Assembly: GCA_021464415.1 (NCBI GenBank)
Contig: CM038467.1
Location: forward strand, 18,625,127 to 18,689,126
Direction: 5' to 3'
From: Lonicera japonica
Taxonomy: Eukaryota > Streptophyta > Magnoliopsida > Dipsacales > Caprifoliaceae
Length of the DNA stretch: 64,000 bases
This document shows positions 23,287 through 34,507 of the stretch, one piece after another. The position numbers and the translations under genes are program-made. Each line of letters begins with the position of its first letter. Positions within the stretch are counted from its first letter, which is position 1. The notes under the pieces were generated by a model. The model saw only the letters and a program-made list of their open reading frames with translations, was not told the origin of the DNA and made no database searches.

Positions 23287-24254
23287 TCATCCTGCGAATT
23301 AAGAAGAAAGGAGAAAATAAAGGAAGATCTCGATTAGTAGATGAAATCAATGTTAGCTAGCTTGTACGATATTAGATATATACTATTCATGATTTTTGTT
23401 CATATTTGCACGTATTGCGCTTTGATTATGGAATGAATTGGGTTGTATGGAAGATCTAGGTAGAAGGTTGTTGATATTGATTATCTAAAATATATATATA
23501 TATATATATAGGGTATTTTCTTCCTATTTAATAGGAAAATAGATTTTTGCGATACTCGTAGTGAGCTACCCCAAGGTTTTAAGGAAGAATGGTTCACATA
23601 TAGTAGTAAATGGTTATGGACTTCTAGGTAGAGAGAGCAAACATGGCACGAAAAGAGGTGAAGTGGGACATGGAAATTAATTAATGTAGAAGGTGATAGC
23701 TTTGTCTACCTGGGGCCACTTTATTCTGTCGATCCCTAGCCTAGGGATTTGGTAACACATAACACTCGACTACCTCTTATTTTCGTCTACCAGTCCTTGT
23801 CTACTTTGAGCTTTTATTTTATGCTTTTTGATCTCCTGCTCTTATAACTGATAAATTTACATATATATATAAATTAAACGAGCATTTAATTTGAATCACA
23901 GGATGCCAGTTCCTTCGACCAAGACTAAACTTTTGTAGGGGAAATTACCGCTTCTAGTTCCATGAAAAAGGGGAAAAAAATGTCTTGTTTTGGTAAAAAT
24001 AGAAACTTACTTCCTCCGGAATTTTTGTAGTTGGGGTAGGGAACATGTCCATTCTCGATATGCTTCACATCCTTCACAAGGAGTTCATAATGCCTCTCCA
24101 CTTCCTCGGCAGTTTTGCCTTCGACAGCCTTGGCCACATTGTACCAACGGTCGGGGGTGTCCTTGTCGTACACAGCAAGAGCCCGCTCGAACGCCTTGTT
24201 CTGCTTAGGGGTCCAAGAGCTAGAGCCACGGGAAGACATTGAGCTTGATGCCAT
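23287..24254 (-). CDS. RADIALIS-like single-MYB (SANT) transcription factor
   Basis: Members of the RADIALIS/RSM family carry one MYB repeat and act in the nucleus. Antirrhinum RADIALIS antagonises DIVARICATA by competing for DRIF partners; other members affect seedling and floral development. Exon 1 (24254-24011) encodes a Ser-rich start [10 protein letters not shown], then the MYB domain (about 13-65) with [28 protein letters not shown] and the helix [11 protein letters not shown], then the family tail [13 protein letters not shown] strong donor (AA then GTAAGT) follows at 24010. Reading through gives 109 aa with an unrelated hydrophobic tail. I propose a 719-bp intron and a tiny exon 2 (23291-23287, after an acceptor ending TTCGCAG) that adds one Arg and a stop, about 82 aa in all, similar in length to Arabidopsis RL5/RL6 types. 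Exon 1 is secure. Exon 2 is inferred and another acceptor is possible. The hAT-like element at 24458 sits about 200 bp upstream of the start codon. Confidence 0.85.
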
Positions 24255-24328
24255 GTGTTTAGTTTTACTAAGAATTATTAATTATGAGAAGGATGAAGAG
24301 TGAAGTGAGTGTGTCTCTTTAAGAGTGA

Positions 24329-24364
<36 letters not shown>

Positions 24365-24397
24365 GTGGTGTGTGTGAAAAGAGGTGGCAATGCCTGT

Positions 24398-24405
24398 TAT
24401 TTATA
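24398..24405 (-). promoter_or_regulatory. Candidate TATA box of the RADIALIS-like gene
   Basis: TATAAATA on the minus strand, about 145 bp upstream of the start codon. A CT-rich tract and a TA repeat (about 24330-24366) lie between it and the ATG and would fall in the 5' UTR. Confidence 0.45.
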
Positions 24406-24457
24406 AGCTCCAGCAATAGAGGGGGTGAGATGGGGTCGTGCCAGTTGGCCTATAAAG

Positions 24458-25078
24458 CAATATTTTAAAAGGCTTTAGGCAGAATTTTTTTTAATATTTT
24501 AAAATATAAATATATCTATATATAATACGCGTCTAAAACACAAACAGGTGGAGTAGTCATTAGGTCCATTGAAAAAATAAAATTAAACACAGGTTTACAT
24601 TCATGTGAAATTATCAATTTATTTTAAACAGCAGCAACAACAATAATAACAACAACAACAACATAAAAACTAGTGAAAGGAAAAGGTAACGATAAAAGAA
24701 AAATAAGAAGAAAGTTCAAGATAGAATTGAGGAAATAAGGTAGAGTGGTGGGTTTGTCACTAGTCAAAGCGAGATCTTCTTTTACGTCTTCTAGCAATTG
24801 CAGTTGCTTGCTGCGGTTTGGTTTCAATCGGAGGAATAGAAGATGAGTTTCGATTTTTTTAAATGGTAATTTTTTAACCCCCAAAAAAAAAAATAGGTAG
24901 CTCCTTAAAAAAAGGGGAAAAAAACAAACTAAGTCTAACCGCCTAGGCCCACCCAACCTAATTAGGCGCCCACTTAAATCTGCCTAATTTATTTCGGCCT
25001 CTAGGCACCCGCCTAGGCATTAATCTAGATGTCAGAGCACCGTCTAAGCGGCTACGTAGCCCGTCTTTTAAAATACTG
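24458..25078. mobile_element. hAT-like nonautonomous element (621 bp)
   Basis: An exact 8-bp duplication ctataaag flanks it (24450-24457 and 25079-25086). The ends are CAATATTTTAAAAGGC and, inverted, CAGTATTTTAAAAGAC. Near the right end lies a cgcctaggc-rich block. No transposase; the open frames inside are low complexity. Confidence 0.85.
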
Positions 25079-25086
25079 CTATAAAG

Positions 25087-28000
25087 GTCGTAAAAATATT
25101 AAGAATTTTCAACGATTTGTCTCCTTTAGAGCCACAAATGAATCAGGACAAAAGAAAAACAATAAGACTGAAGAATCAGTATCTCCAATAAACTTTTTTT
25201 TTCATTTTATTTTCCTTCCAACTGTAAATGAAAATAACAGTCCCGTTTCTTTAATTTTTTTTATACATAATTAATAATAATACACGGATACGTACACTTG
25301 CTGTTTAATTGAAAGGAGAGGTGGGAGGCTTGAATTACCAAAGACTTCTTCCCTAACCAAGAAATATTAAGGTACAAACAAGGTGTAAGTCTCCTTTTTG
25401 TTATATTAAATCAACCTCATATAAATTTTCTAGAATACAACATATAGAAGTTCTTAAAAACAGTAGAAAGCTTTAAACACAAGGGAGAACTTAACTTCCT
25501 TAAGTTTCGGTATTCCTTTTATAGTAATTGGAACTTTAGCTTATCAAAACTTGTTCACGTGGTTTGGTATATTGGGATTTGCCTAACTCTATGTTTAATT
25601 AGGTAAATTAACCGAGTGGGTTAGAGCCTTAGGAGATAAGCGTTGCCCACTAGAGAAAAAAAAAATCTGTGTATAAGGACTCTATTCAGATTCTCTCTCT
25701 CTCTAAGATTATCTTCTTACAGAGGAATTAGGGTGGGGCCCAAATCAACTGACCATAAAAAGGCACTCACGAGTATGCCACAATCCAGTAGTCTCTGAGT
25801 AGGTGTGTAATGAGTTACAAGGGAATCAAAGAAATAAACCTTTGGGCTCTATGCATAACAAGAATATATGATCTCTTTGAAATTTATAGAGTTGTCCCTG
25901 TGGCTTCTTTATCAATGGGTAATGCCGTGTTCAAATTTTTTTAGGTGTAAATTTTTTTGGGTCAACGGCAAGTTTAGTTCTACGAACAGAAGATTAATCT
26001 CACATTTAATGTGGGGGAGACCTTGTGAGAAAAAGAAAAAAAATAAGGCGTGATCTCTTTGCCTCGTGTATGTAATTTTGTCCTTAACAACATTCCAAGC
26101 TTTTATAGCTGGCCATCTGAGTTTGTACAATGATTGTGTTATGTATTTTTCCAATTAAAAAGATGTACACGTGTTAACTAATACCTACTCTTCACCAATC
26201 TGGACCCTATCCCCTGCATGTTTTTGTGTTCTTTAGCAATAAGAGTGCTACTAGTCCAACTTAGCTTCTCTCACTGATTGATTGTTTCATCTCTTTTATC
26301 ACTTGAAATCTTTCATTTGATACATTACCCAAGATTGATTCTGTACTTCACTACCCAGAACTCAGTTTCTATCAAATCTTTGTAGGACCGGCTGCTCAAT
26401 GTTTTCTGCTCGGCCTTTACTTTTGTTTAGCATATGAAACAAATACATAGCTTGTGTTTGGGTGTAATCAGTTCATTAATTTTGTCATATTGATCATGGA
26501 ACTTTAAAGGAAGTAAATGTTTTTCATGTATAATTCTTTATATGGAAATATGACATCCATGGTACATTCTTATTCAATGAACTAATTTTGCGTAGTGAGT
26601 GAGTCTTTGAAGGTTCAATGGCTGCATGTTAGAGTCTCGAATTTTTTTCTCGCGTGCTAATTATCTCGTATTAGTCATGGAAAACATCATTGTGGAAAAA
26701 ATAAGAAAGAAAGAAAGAGAACACAATGGTTTCTAGTTTTTCAATGTTTGATGATCCGGATGAAATTGATGGGTGGGTACGTAGGCAGCTGGTACTCACA
26801 TTTTACAAAAGTTACGGTAACAGAGTTTTTTACAGACAAATTGCAAGTGAATTCCATGAATTTGCGTGTAGGAAAAAAGACCCCAATCATCATGTCTCTG
26901 AGGCCTAAACAGTGAGATTGGTAGGGTTTCTGGAAGTAGTAGCGGTGAAAAAAAATCTGTTGTGTCAAAACTCAAAAGCACATATCAAGAAAGCCAAACT
27001 ACAATAGCACCATATTTAACAAGGAACTTTGTAGATGATTTATTCTCTTTGTTATTAGCCGTTACTTAAGGGTGGTGATAGTGGAGCCCCAAAATTGGCT
27101 GTAGCATTTGCCTAATTTTTCTTTAATTTTAACTAATTATAAAATAGAAACAATATATATATATATATATATATTAATTTTGTGCCTTTCGCGCGCCATT
27201 TCACAAGTAAAAAAAAAAAAGAATTATTTCAAAGTTTTGAGCGAACATGTTATTGGCACCTGGATTAGCCCAGATATCTGTTTTACCTTTTCAATTGTTT
27301 ATGACGAAGACATCTATTCATATAGTAGTATGGACGCCGATATCAGGTAAATCATGGCCAATAAAAACGTACTTATGCTATACATTCTTCTCTTTAACCA
27401 TTTTTCAAGCCGTTAATTTTATCCCGTATTTGTTTTTTTGGCGTACAATATTAGCACAAAGCCTCATTTTGTTTCCCTTCCTTATGTTTATCATGGGCCC
27501 ATGGCTTCCAATTCAAACTTTAAGGGCCCTGTTTGGTTCATGGTGAATTAATTTGAAATGGCCGGTGAGAAGTATAAATAGCTTATACATTTTAGCTAAA
27601 CTTTTAATTTGTTCGTTTAAAATTATGAATAACTGAACAGTATCTGCAGTAATCGTTTCTCAAAGTTGAGAAATAATCCTACGCTACACTTACTCCTATT
27701 GGGCCTAACAAAATCATCTATTACAGAGTAGATTATGTACTAGGACAAGTAAGGAGAACCAAATTCATATTTCATAAGTCAACATGTTTATTTATGAAGT
27801 ATTGGCATCTGAATAAAGAGGCCAAATTTTGTTGGAGGAATATTCGTATGTACTAGGTCGTGTGTCAAATGCACTATCAACCATTCAAAAAACATCTTAA
27901 ATTTCAGCCGCACAATTCTTTATCCCTTTTGAAGATATCTGATTGGAATAGTAATCTAATGGAGTATAAAGCAACTCAAGAAAGAAAAAATATCTAGGAG

Positions 28001-29378
28001 CATCAGATTTAAGAGGTTGGTGCTGAGACACCAATGAATTTAATCAGCAAGTGGACTTGAAGAACCCCAATCTATGGTCCTATGTCGGCTAAAGTCTTGC
28101 AAGTAGTCTCCAATTGACTCTATTCAATAGTAGAATCTGTAGAAACAAACCTTGAGAACGATGACTCAAAAGTAGTATCATGGCTCATAGAGGTGCCTTT
28201 AGTAATAGGGAAATGAATGATGAACTGATTATTCCTCCTTAAAAATCTTGATGATGCTACTCTGCTTTAGAACTTTTTTTATCAGATTAAATTGGCAAAA
28301 GAAATATGTTATGTTGATTTACTTCTATCTTTCGTTCATCCTGTGGTTTCATTAATCAATGCTAAAGCTAATGTAATGAACCTGCATTGTGGTTCAGTCA
28401 TTGTATGTACCCGGATGTGGTTGTAGTAGTTGTTGGTAGGCTACACACTACAGGTGCTCATCCTACATCGCTTGGGTGTGGTAAATTGATATGCAATGTA
28501 TTTGTCACTAGTCCTTCCTAGTAAGAGGCTTTTGAGATAAAAACGAAACTTTGCAGCCTCAAGTCCATTGCGTACAAATGATTATTATCATTCTGCATAA
28601 ATACTCTAGCTCTCCAAAAAGTGTTTTTCAATGCATAAAAAGTGTACCTAAAGATACTTATAAAGTTTCACTAAAGATAGTATTGGAGTATTGGAGTACT
28701 CATGTGGAGCACTAATAACCATTCCCTGTACAATATCTTATTGGGCTAGATTGGGGGTAAATGACAACTAATTTCTCTGAATTAAATTTTTGTGCATCAG
28801 TGCATGCTATTCATTGTGTCCTGATAATTATGACTACGTGGATGATTATTTCTTCTCGTAGATGAGATTTTATGGGATGTCGATAGTCATTAATTTTATG
28901 TAGTTGAAGAATGGCAAACTCAGAAAACAATGAAAGTGATTGTGGCCCTTAAATGGTTACATTCAATGATTGTGGACCATATATTCAAGTTGCAGAAGTC
29001 ATGTTCATAGGATATCGGCCACACGCTAATGGGGCTGCAGTGATCATTAGTTGAAAATTACATATGCTAGCTTTTTTTTTTTTTAGGAATCCAAGATTAC
29101 AAAGGCAAAGCTTTGAGCATTTGGAGATGCACCTTGCTAGTGATATTTGGAATCTTATCATCCAGTTTATCTCATATAGAAAGTAACATCTGTGGATCCT
29201 TTGTTCTGCTCTCTTTGAGGGTTTCTTTTGCTGGGGTGGTCCTTCTTCCTAGTTGAATACGTTTGGGGTAAGTTTTAGGCTCTAAATGGTCCTAAGGCAT
29301 ATTACATTGCCAGTGTGGATTTGATTAATGAGTCTCTGAGTTGGAGTTCCAATAAATAAATCTTCATTTAGATACCAA
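25087..29378. other. Long intergenic region, no gene identified
   Basis: No frame has a recognisable domain. The frames near 26726-26908 and 27247-27546 are short, with no supporting homology or splice structure that I can see. The start of a Tourist-like end (GGGCCCTGTTTGGTT) appears at about 27530 without a visible partner. Confidence 0.4.
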
Positions 29379-29520
29379 AAACTAGCTCTGATGCCATGTT
29401 GGGGCATTGGGCCCAACAAAGATTATGGGTTCTCGTGCGTGCAAATACAAGTGTCTACATGCTCTCTTAAGGATTAGCCATATTATCAGTGAGCTTTGGA
29501 TTCCCCAAGTTATTGAAAGA
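29379..29520 (-). mobile_element. Relic of a copia-type LTR junction
   Basis: On the minus strand TGGCATCAGAGC (complement of 29385-29396) is a one-base variant of the copia primer-binding site. It directly follows a sequence ending CCCCAACA, as an LTR would end. The other LTR boundary, a second LTR and pol could not be found, so only the junction is supported. Confidence 0.45.
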
Positions 29521-30778
29521 TTAGCAGTAGAAAAGAATAAACAACTTTATGGATGAGAGAAAATAAGTGCACCGACCACAGCTGGCCTTGCAAAAGGATA
29601 AAATCTGCTTTTTGGTAAAGAATCTTTGAACAAAAAGAACCAATTTGGAAAGAAAAAAAGAAGATTTATTTTTATTGCTGAATTTAGTTGGCGAAAAGGA
29701 GGGGAAGGAGAAATCTATTGAAAACAATTAACTTAAGTGGGAGTTTAACAATGTGTGAATGAGAATGATACAAGTCTAATGGTATTGATGAGAAGTTCTT
29801 TATCTTGATACGAGTGATGGAAAGTGAAATGTTGAAAACATGCCATTAGATAATGATATATTGTATATGTGGCTTCTATCACTTCAATAAGATATATATG
29901 ATCCTCAATGAATTAAACTGCGGATAATAACTGAATGAACAGTTTTGAGGATCAGCCATCAGCTACCAATAATCCTTTTTTTTGTGTGTCAAAGAAATTC
30001 AGCCATCAAGTTGTTGAAGGATGACGTTGGGTTTATTTGGACTACATTTTTACTAGGATCTAAAATAGGAGAATTTTTATTTTTTCGAGGAAAATAAATT
30101 GATGAAGCTGGCACACAAACACCACTGGTACGGACACTGGCACTAAAGTTTTGAGATTTGTGTGAGAAAGAGACACAAAGATATGGTGGGGCAGGGGTTG
30201 TGGTATCCTCACGCTGTTCTTGAATTGCCATTCTTCCTAAAACTACACATTGGGGACTCAGTGATTGTCGTAGAGAGAAGAAATGTTTCTTCTTTATGTT
30301 TATTAATTTTTCAATCATAGTGCTTTAATACTTATTCATCCAGCTCTATATTTTTTCAGTTATCATTTTGTCCCTTCATGGTCAAGGTTACTTAAATACT
30401 CAACTTTAATCGCTCTGCTATATCGCCATTTCTTGAGAAGTACTCTTCCGATATGCGATACGAAACTTGCATCGTTGGTTTTGAACGCCAACAAGTCTGT
30501 TTTGTGAGAGAATGCACTTAATTGGTTCATTTAGAACCAGTAAAATAGTTTGATTCTCATTGGACACACTAATCCATTTGTTAAAACTCAACCAGTTAAT
30601 TTATTGAATTGCTATTGGCCCGCTCATCGCATGAATGTTTGTCTCTTTATAATATATAAGTTGATGTAGCATTCTTTAATCCGCAGCTGTCATCGCATTT
30701 CACGATGGTTATTTTTTATTCTCAGTATGCTAAGTTAATTATTGAACTATTATTTATTACAACGTTACTGACAACATA
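29521..30778. other. Intergenic DNA, no gene identified
   Basis: A 109-codon minus-strand frame (29989-30318) has fairly normal amino-acid composition but no domain I recognise. I do not call it. Confidence 0.4.
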
Positions 30779-30852
30779 GCTGGAATAGCTCAGTTGGCTA
30801 GAGCGTGTGGCTGTTAACCACAAGGTCGGAGGTTCAAGCCCTCCTTCTAGCG
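30779..30852 (+). tRNA. tRNA-Asn (anticodon GUU)
   Basis: A 74-nt cloverleaf. The acceptor arm GCTGGAA pairs with TTCTAGC (one G-U pair) and is followed by discriminator G. The A box is TAGCTCAGTTGG, the B box GGTTCAAGCCC, and the anticodon stem TGTGG/CCACA encloses the loop CTGTTAA with anticodon at 30813-30815. There is no intron. A run of 14 Ts (30853-30866) serves as Pol III terminator. Confidence 0.98.
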
Positions 30853-30866
30853 TTTTTTTTTTTTTT

Positions 30867-31850
30867 GTCTATATTTCCCTCTTTTTTTTTGGTCTATATT
30901 TCCCTTTGTCGCAGTTCTCCACCTTTTTTTATACACATTTGTAGGATTCAAATAATATTTCCCTTTGTTGCAATTCATTAATTTTGGTGCAGCTTTTTAG
31001 AATTCAAAAATAATGTGCTATCACAATACCCTGCCCTACATTTTGATGGGCTGCTAATGACTCAAATTTCTATTTGAGTGGGCTCATGTAACTTGGCAGA
31101 CGCTCTTATGGATAAATATTAAGAAAAAAAAGCCCAGACGTCGTTTATTGGGCTCCATCAACTTCAGTTTCGGAATTAGGCTCAGCTGAAAGAACAGATG
31201 AGTCGAGTCCAACCTTGGCTGTGCTTGGGACAAATGGGTAACCTTAGAATATGACAGAAAAAATTTGGGATAGCAAACGAAAACTTAAAAGACAGAAAAG
31301 AAAAGTCATTTTTTTTTTGTATAAGATGATACTCACATTCCACGATACGAAATTGATAAAAGGAAAAAGGGCAAGACTCGTATTTCCTTTTTAAATCTGC
31401 AGGAATCGTGTTTCGTTTAATTGAGCCTATATAGTTTGGCGGCAAATACTGGAGGTCGTGTGAATTCCACAATACTTTATACCTTCGTTTCAAAATTCTT
31501 CGGCTTATGTTGTTCGCATGTTATAATTTGATTTGCAAAACTTAAATTCTTGTGAACCTTTCTTTTATAGTTTTGCTGAACAACTCGATATAATTTATAA
31601 ATTTTATACAACTTGAATTGCTGTTGCGTTCATTCTGACACCCTGCCATTGATTTTTTTCTCTTCGCTTCCTGTTATCTTTTAATGCAATTTCGTTCTTT
31701 TTTTGGCATTTTATTTGATTTTTAATGCCAGTGTAATTGCTCTATAGATTTGATTCACAATCGTCTATGCTTCTACAAAACAAAGGCAGGCAAATTTTAC
31801 TTCCCAAGGACTCGGATTGTTTAAGATTAGAATAAGAGTAAAAAGTTCTA
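30867..31850. other. Intergenic DNA, no gene identified
   Basis: Two near copies of gtctatatttccctttt occur just after the tRNA. A minus-strand frame at 31182-31493 has no familiar domain. Two GGGCT motifs lie near 31130-31160. Confidence 0.4.
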
Positions 31851-32119
31851 TGTTCCGGAAACGGCAATTTATAGTGAGTTGTGGTTGTGGTCAAGAGATG
31901 GTAAAAAATTTACACAAACAGCAAGCATCAAACGAAATCAACTAACACAGAATACTCATCTATTCAGTATCTTTCCTAATTACGGATAGAACAGTCGGAT
32001 TCATAAGTAGAAACCATTAACGATGACAGAAATCAACCAGGTCAAAAAAAGAACACAATAGATAAACCAAACAACCAAATATTTTTAACCACTCCTTAAC
32101 ACAAACAAACATTTGAGCT

Positions 32120-32931
32120 CTAGTTCCTCCAGCTACCCTCAGAGGCAGCACCACGTCCACCGCTCGAGTAGCGAGATCCACCGCCATATCCACCTCCGTA
32201 GCCTCCTCCCTCGCTGCGGTCACGACCACCACCATAGCCTCCACCACCGTATCCACCGCCACCTCCATATCCACCGCCACCTTCACGGCGACCATAACCT
32301 CCACCGCCTCCTCCTTCGCGGCGACCTCCGTATCCACCTCCGCCGCCCCGGTAACCACCACCACCACCGCCACCGCCACCGCCACCGCGAGACTGGGCCT
32401 CGTTCACGGTTATGCTACGTCCGTCAAGGCTCTGGCCGTTCATGCCTTCAATAGCATCTCTTAACGATTGCTCATCCCTAAAGGTAACAAATCCAAACCC
32501 CCTCGATCTTCCAGTCTCTCGATCGTTCACGATCTGTGAACAAACATCAAATTTCACCAATTAATAGCCAGATCTGGATTATAATATCGACCAGCAATCA
32601 ATCATCAAATTGACATAACTAAGCCCTAAAATCGATCGATCTTCGCCTTATAAAAAGGAAGATGAACGTACCAGTTTAATATCAGTAAAAGTAACAAATA
32701 GTAAACAGAACAGATCATTGAATCAACAAAACCAGTAACATAAAGAACATAGATCAGATCAGGTCAGAATCAGATCAAGCATCATCGCCTCGGATCCGAT
32801 CTTTTCTGCAAACGGACCTTCGAATCGACGATCTCGCCAAACTGAGAGAAAGCATCTTCTAGTGATCGATCGGTGGTAGCCCAAGCGAGACCACCAACAA
32901 AGCACCTATACTCAACATCCGCGGACGCCAT
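32120..32931 (-). CDS. GRP7/GRP8-like glycine-rich RNA-binding protein, two exons, 175 aa
   Basis: Family members bind RNA in nucleus and cytoplasm and act in splicing, RNA export, cold and defence responses and, for Arabidopsis GRP7, the circadian slave oscillator. Exon 1 (32931-32818) encodes 38 residues starting [14 protein letters not shown], including RNP2 (CFVGGLAW). The intron is 32817-32534, from a GTCCGT donor to a TTCACAG acceptor. Exon 2 (32533-32120) continues [18 protein letters not shown] with RNP1 (RGFGFVTF), completing one RRM (about 8-86). The rest is a Gly/Tyr/Arg-rich low-complexity domain with GGYGG and RREGGGG repeats, ending GSWRN. Intron position after DSK and overall length match GRP7. 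The start is the ATG after a TATA box and a 5' UTR of about 80-90 nt. The intron contains a strong internal donor and an early stop, suggesting autoregulated splicing. About 460 bp upstream lies a hAT-like element. Confidence 0.97.
32666..32674 (-). promoter_or_regulatory. Candidate alternative 5' splice site in the GRP intron
   Basis: CTG then GTACGT on the minus strand (intron would start at 32671). It is a better match to the donor consensus than the annotated one (AAG then GTCCGT). Use of it would retain 146 nt of intron and read into TGA 12 codons after DSK. In Arabidopsis GRP7 and GRP8 a cryptic donor in the same intron is used in negative autoregulation through nonsense-mediated decay. 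That this site does the same is inference. Confidence 0.5.
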
Positions 32932-33040
32932 TGATAAATTAAATTGAAAAGGGAAAAAACTAGGGAAAATAACCCTAGCTGCAGAACAAGAAGAACCGTA
33001 ACGTAAAGAGAGCGCGAGAAAAGAATAACAACCAATATCC

Positions 33041-33049
33041 TAATTTATA
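33041..33049 (-). promoter_or_regulatory. TATA box of the GRP gene
   Basis: TATAAATTA on the minus strand, about 110 bp upstream of the start codon. A telo-box-like CTAGGGTT (complement of 32971-32978) lies in the 5' UTR. Confidence 0.65.
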
Positions 33050-33397
33050 GATGAAAAAGGCTGGTGTAGTTAACTATGGTTAATTTGAGCTAATCCCGTG
33101 CGCAATACGCACCTTTCCCTTTCTTACGCTGACCACGGTTAGGTCTTCTTTGAATACCTCTGTTTGGTTACGGGGATATGTTTATTCCCCGGAGGTAATC
33201 TGCCTACACGATTTTTGTCTAATTTATTATGATGATTATTTAGCCAAAGACGTAACGAGTTTTTTGTGCTTCCATGTGTTTTAATTAAGGTTGAATAAGG
33301 TTGTGTTGTTTTCATTCAAACTTAATCTTGTTGTTAAGTTTTTTTAATATAAATATAATATTTTTTACTAAGTATTAGCAGTAATTATAAACCTATG
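33050..33397. other. Upstream region of the GRP gene
   Basis: Promoter-proximal DNA with cgtgcgcaatacgcac and accacggttaggtc but no evening-element-like motif that I could find. AT-rich towards 33397. Confidence 0.4.
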
Positions 33398-34499
33398 CAG
33401 GCCCGACTTGAAAAAAAATAAAGCCCTAAGCAAAGTTTAATATTCACGAAAATCGATGCCCTGTATTATTGTCTTCTTCTTCAACAAAACAATCTTAAAA
33501 TTATAATATTTATATATTAGAAACCAAAAAACTCTAGAAATTAGAACCAATCAATTACCAAATTAAAAAATAACAATAATAATAATAAAGACAACAATTA
33601 ATATAAGATTGATAGATAAATCTTCGAATTTGTAACAAAAATATACAAAACCATCTAAGTATTACCTAATAGCCTATTATTCGTACAATAAATACACTTA
33701 ATATTGTACGACTAATCAAGAATAAAACTAATATTTAACAAGTAAAGTATAAATAACTAAATTTAACAATATAAAATTAGGGCTAAATAATCATAAATTC
33801 TAAAGTGTAATTTTGTTTACTTTAATACTTGTGCTAGTCTTCAAGAAATATCATAAGTCATAAATTCTAAATCATAAATCCTAAATAATCATAAATCATT
33901 AAATCAATATTATCCTAAATAATCATAAATCAAGAAATAAAATCAATAAATAATCAACAATAAACATTAAACAAATCAATATCATACTAGTTGCTAAATA
34001 ATCAAAAATCAAAAAATATGGAAGCAATGGAAAAGAGAAAACGAAAATCAAGAAATTAGGGCTTAAGAATCTTAACCTTGGTTGGTGAGTTGGTGCCCTT
34101 TCGAAGGCTTGGAGCTTGCAGGCTTCCAACGGAGCTGAGGAGGAGGGGGAAAACGGAGTTGAGGAGGTGGAGAGGAGCTAGGGTGGCATCGGAGAGGAGA
34201 GAGAGAGAGGGGGGAGAAATGGAAAAAAAAAAAAAAAAAAAAAAAAAGGAGAGAAAGAGAAGAAAGGCGCAGCAACAAAAAAGAGAAAGGAAAATGAGGG
34301 GAAGCCGTAAGTGATGAGGGAAAACAGAGAGAGAAACAACTCTCAGTATCTCTCTCCTCAATTTAATTTATCCTATTTTTCAAAATGCCTCCTCAAGTTT
34401 TCTTCCTTACAATTAGATACCTAAATTTTTTTTTGTGCCCTCTCTCCATGTGAGGCCCTAGGCATTTGCCTTGATTGCCTCCCCATGGAGCCGGCTCTG
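33398..34499. mobile_element. Nonautonomous hAT-like element (1.1 kb)
   Basis: The left end is CAGGCCCGACTTG and the inverted right end CAGAGCCGGCTCC. The flanks aacctatg (33390-33397) and aacgtctg (34500-34507) agree at 6 of 8 positions, an aged 8-bp duplication. The right part holds a purine-rich tract with 25 consecutive As (34223-34247). No transposase. Confidence 0.6.
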
Positions 34500-34507
34500 A
34501 ACGTCTG

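Noticed and set aside
24624..24956. 110-codon minus-strand frame upstream of the RADIALIS-like gene
   Set aside because: Lies inside the hAT-like element 24458-25078; the composition follows an AAC/AAT repeat.
26726..26908. 60-codon frame starting MVSSFSMFDDPDE
   Set aside because: Looks somewhat protein-like, but I recognise no family and see no flanking exon.
29989..30318. 109-codon minus-strand frame
   Set aside because: Balanced composition but no recognised domain, conserved motif or promoter; could be chance or an unrecognised remnant.
32017..32454. Val/Ala-rich and His-rich frames over the GRP gene
   Set aside because: Other-frame shadows of the glycine-rich repeat of the real gene.
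34056..34361. Frames around the poly-A tract at 34223
   Set aside because: Generated by purine-rich low-complexity DNA within a hAT-like element.
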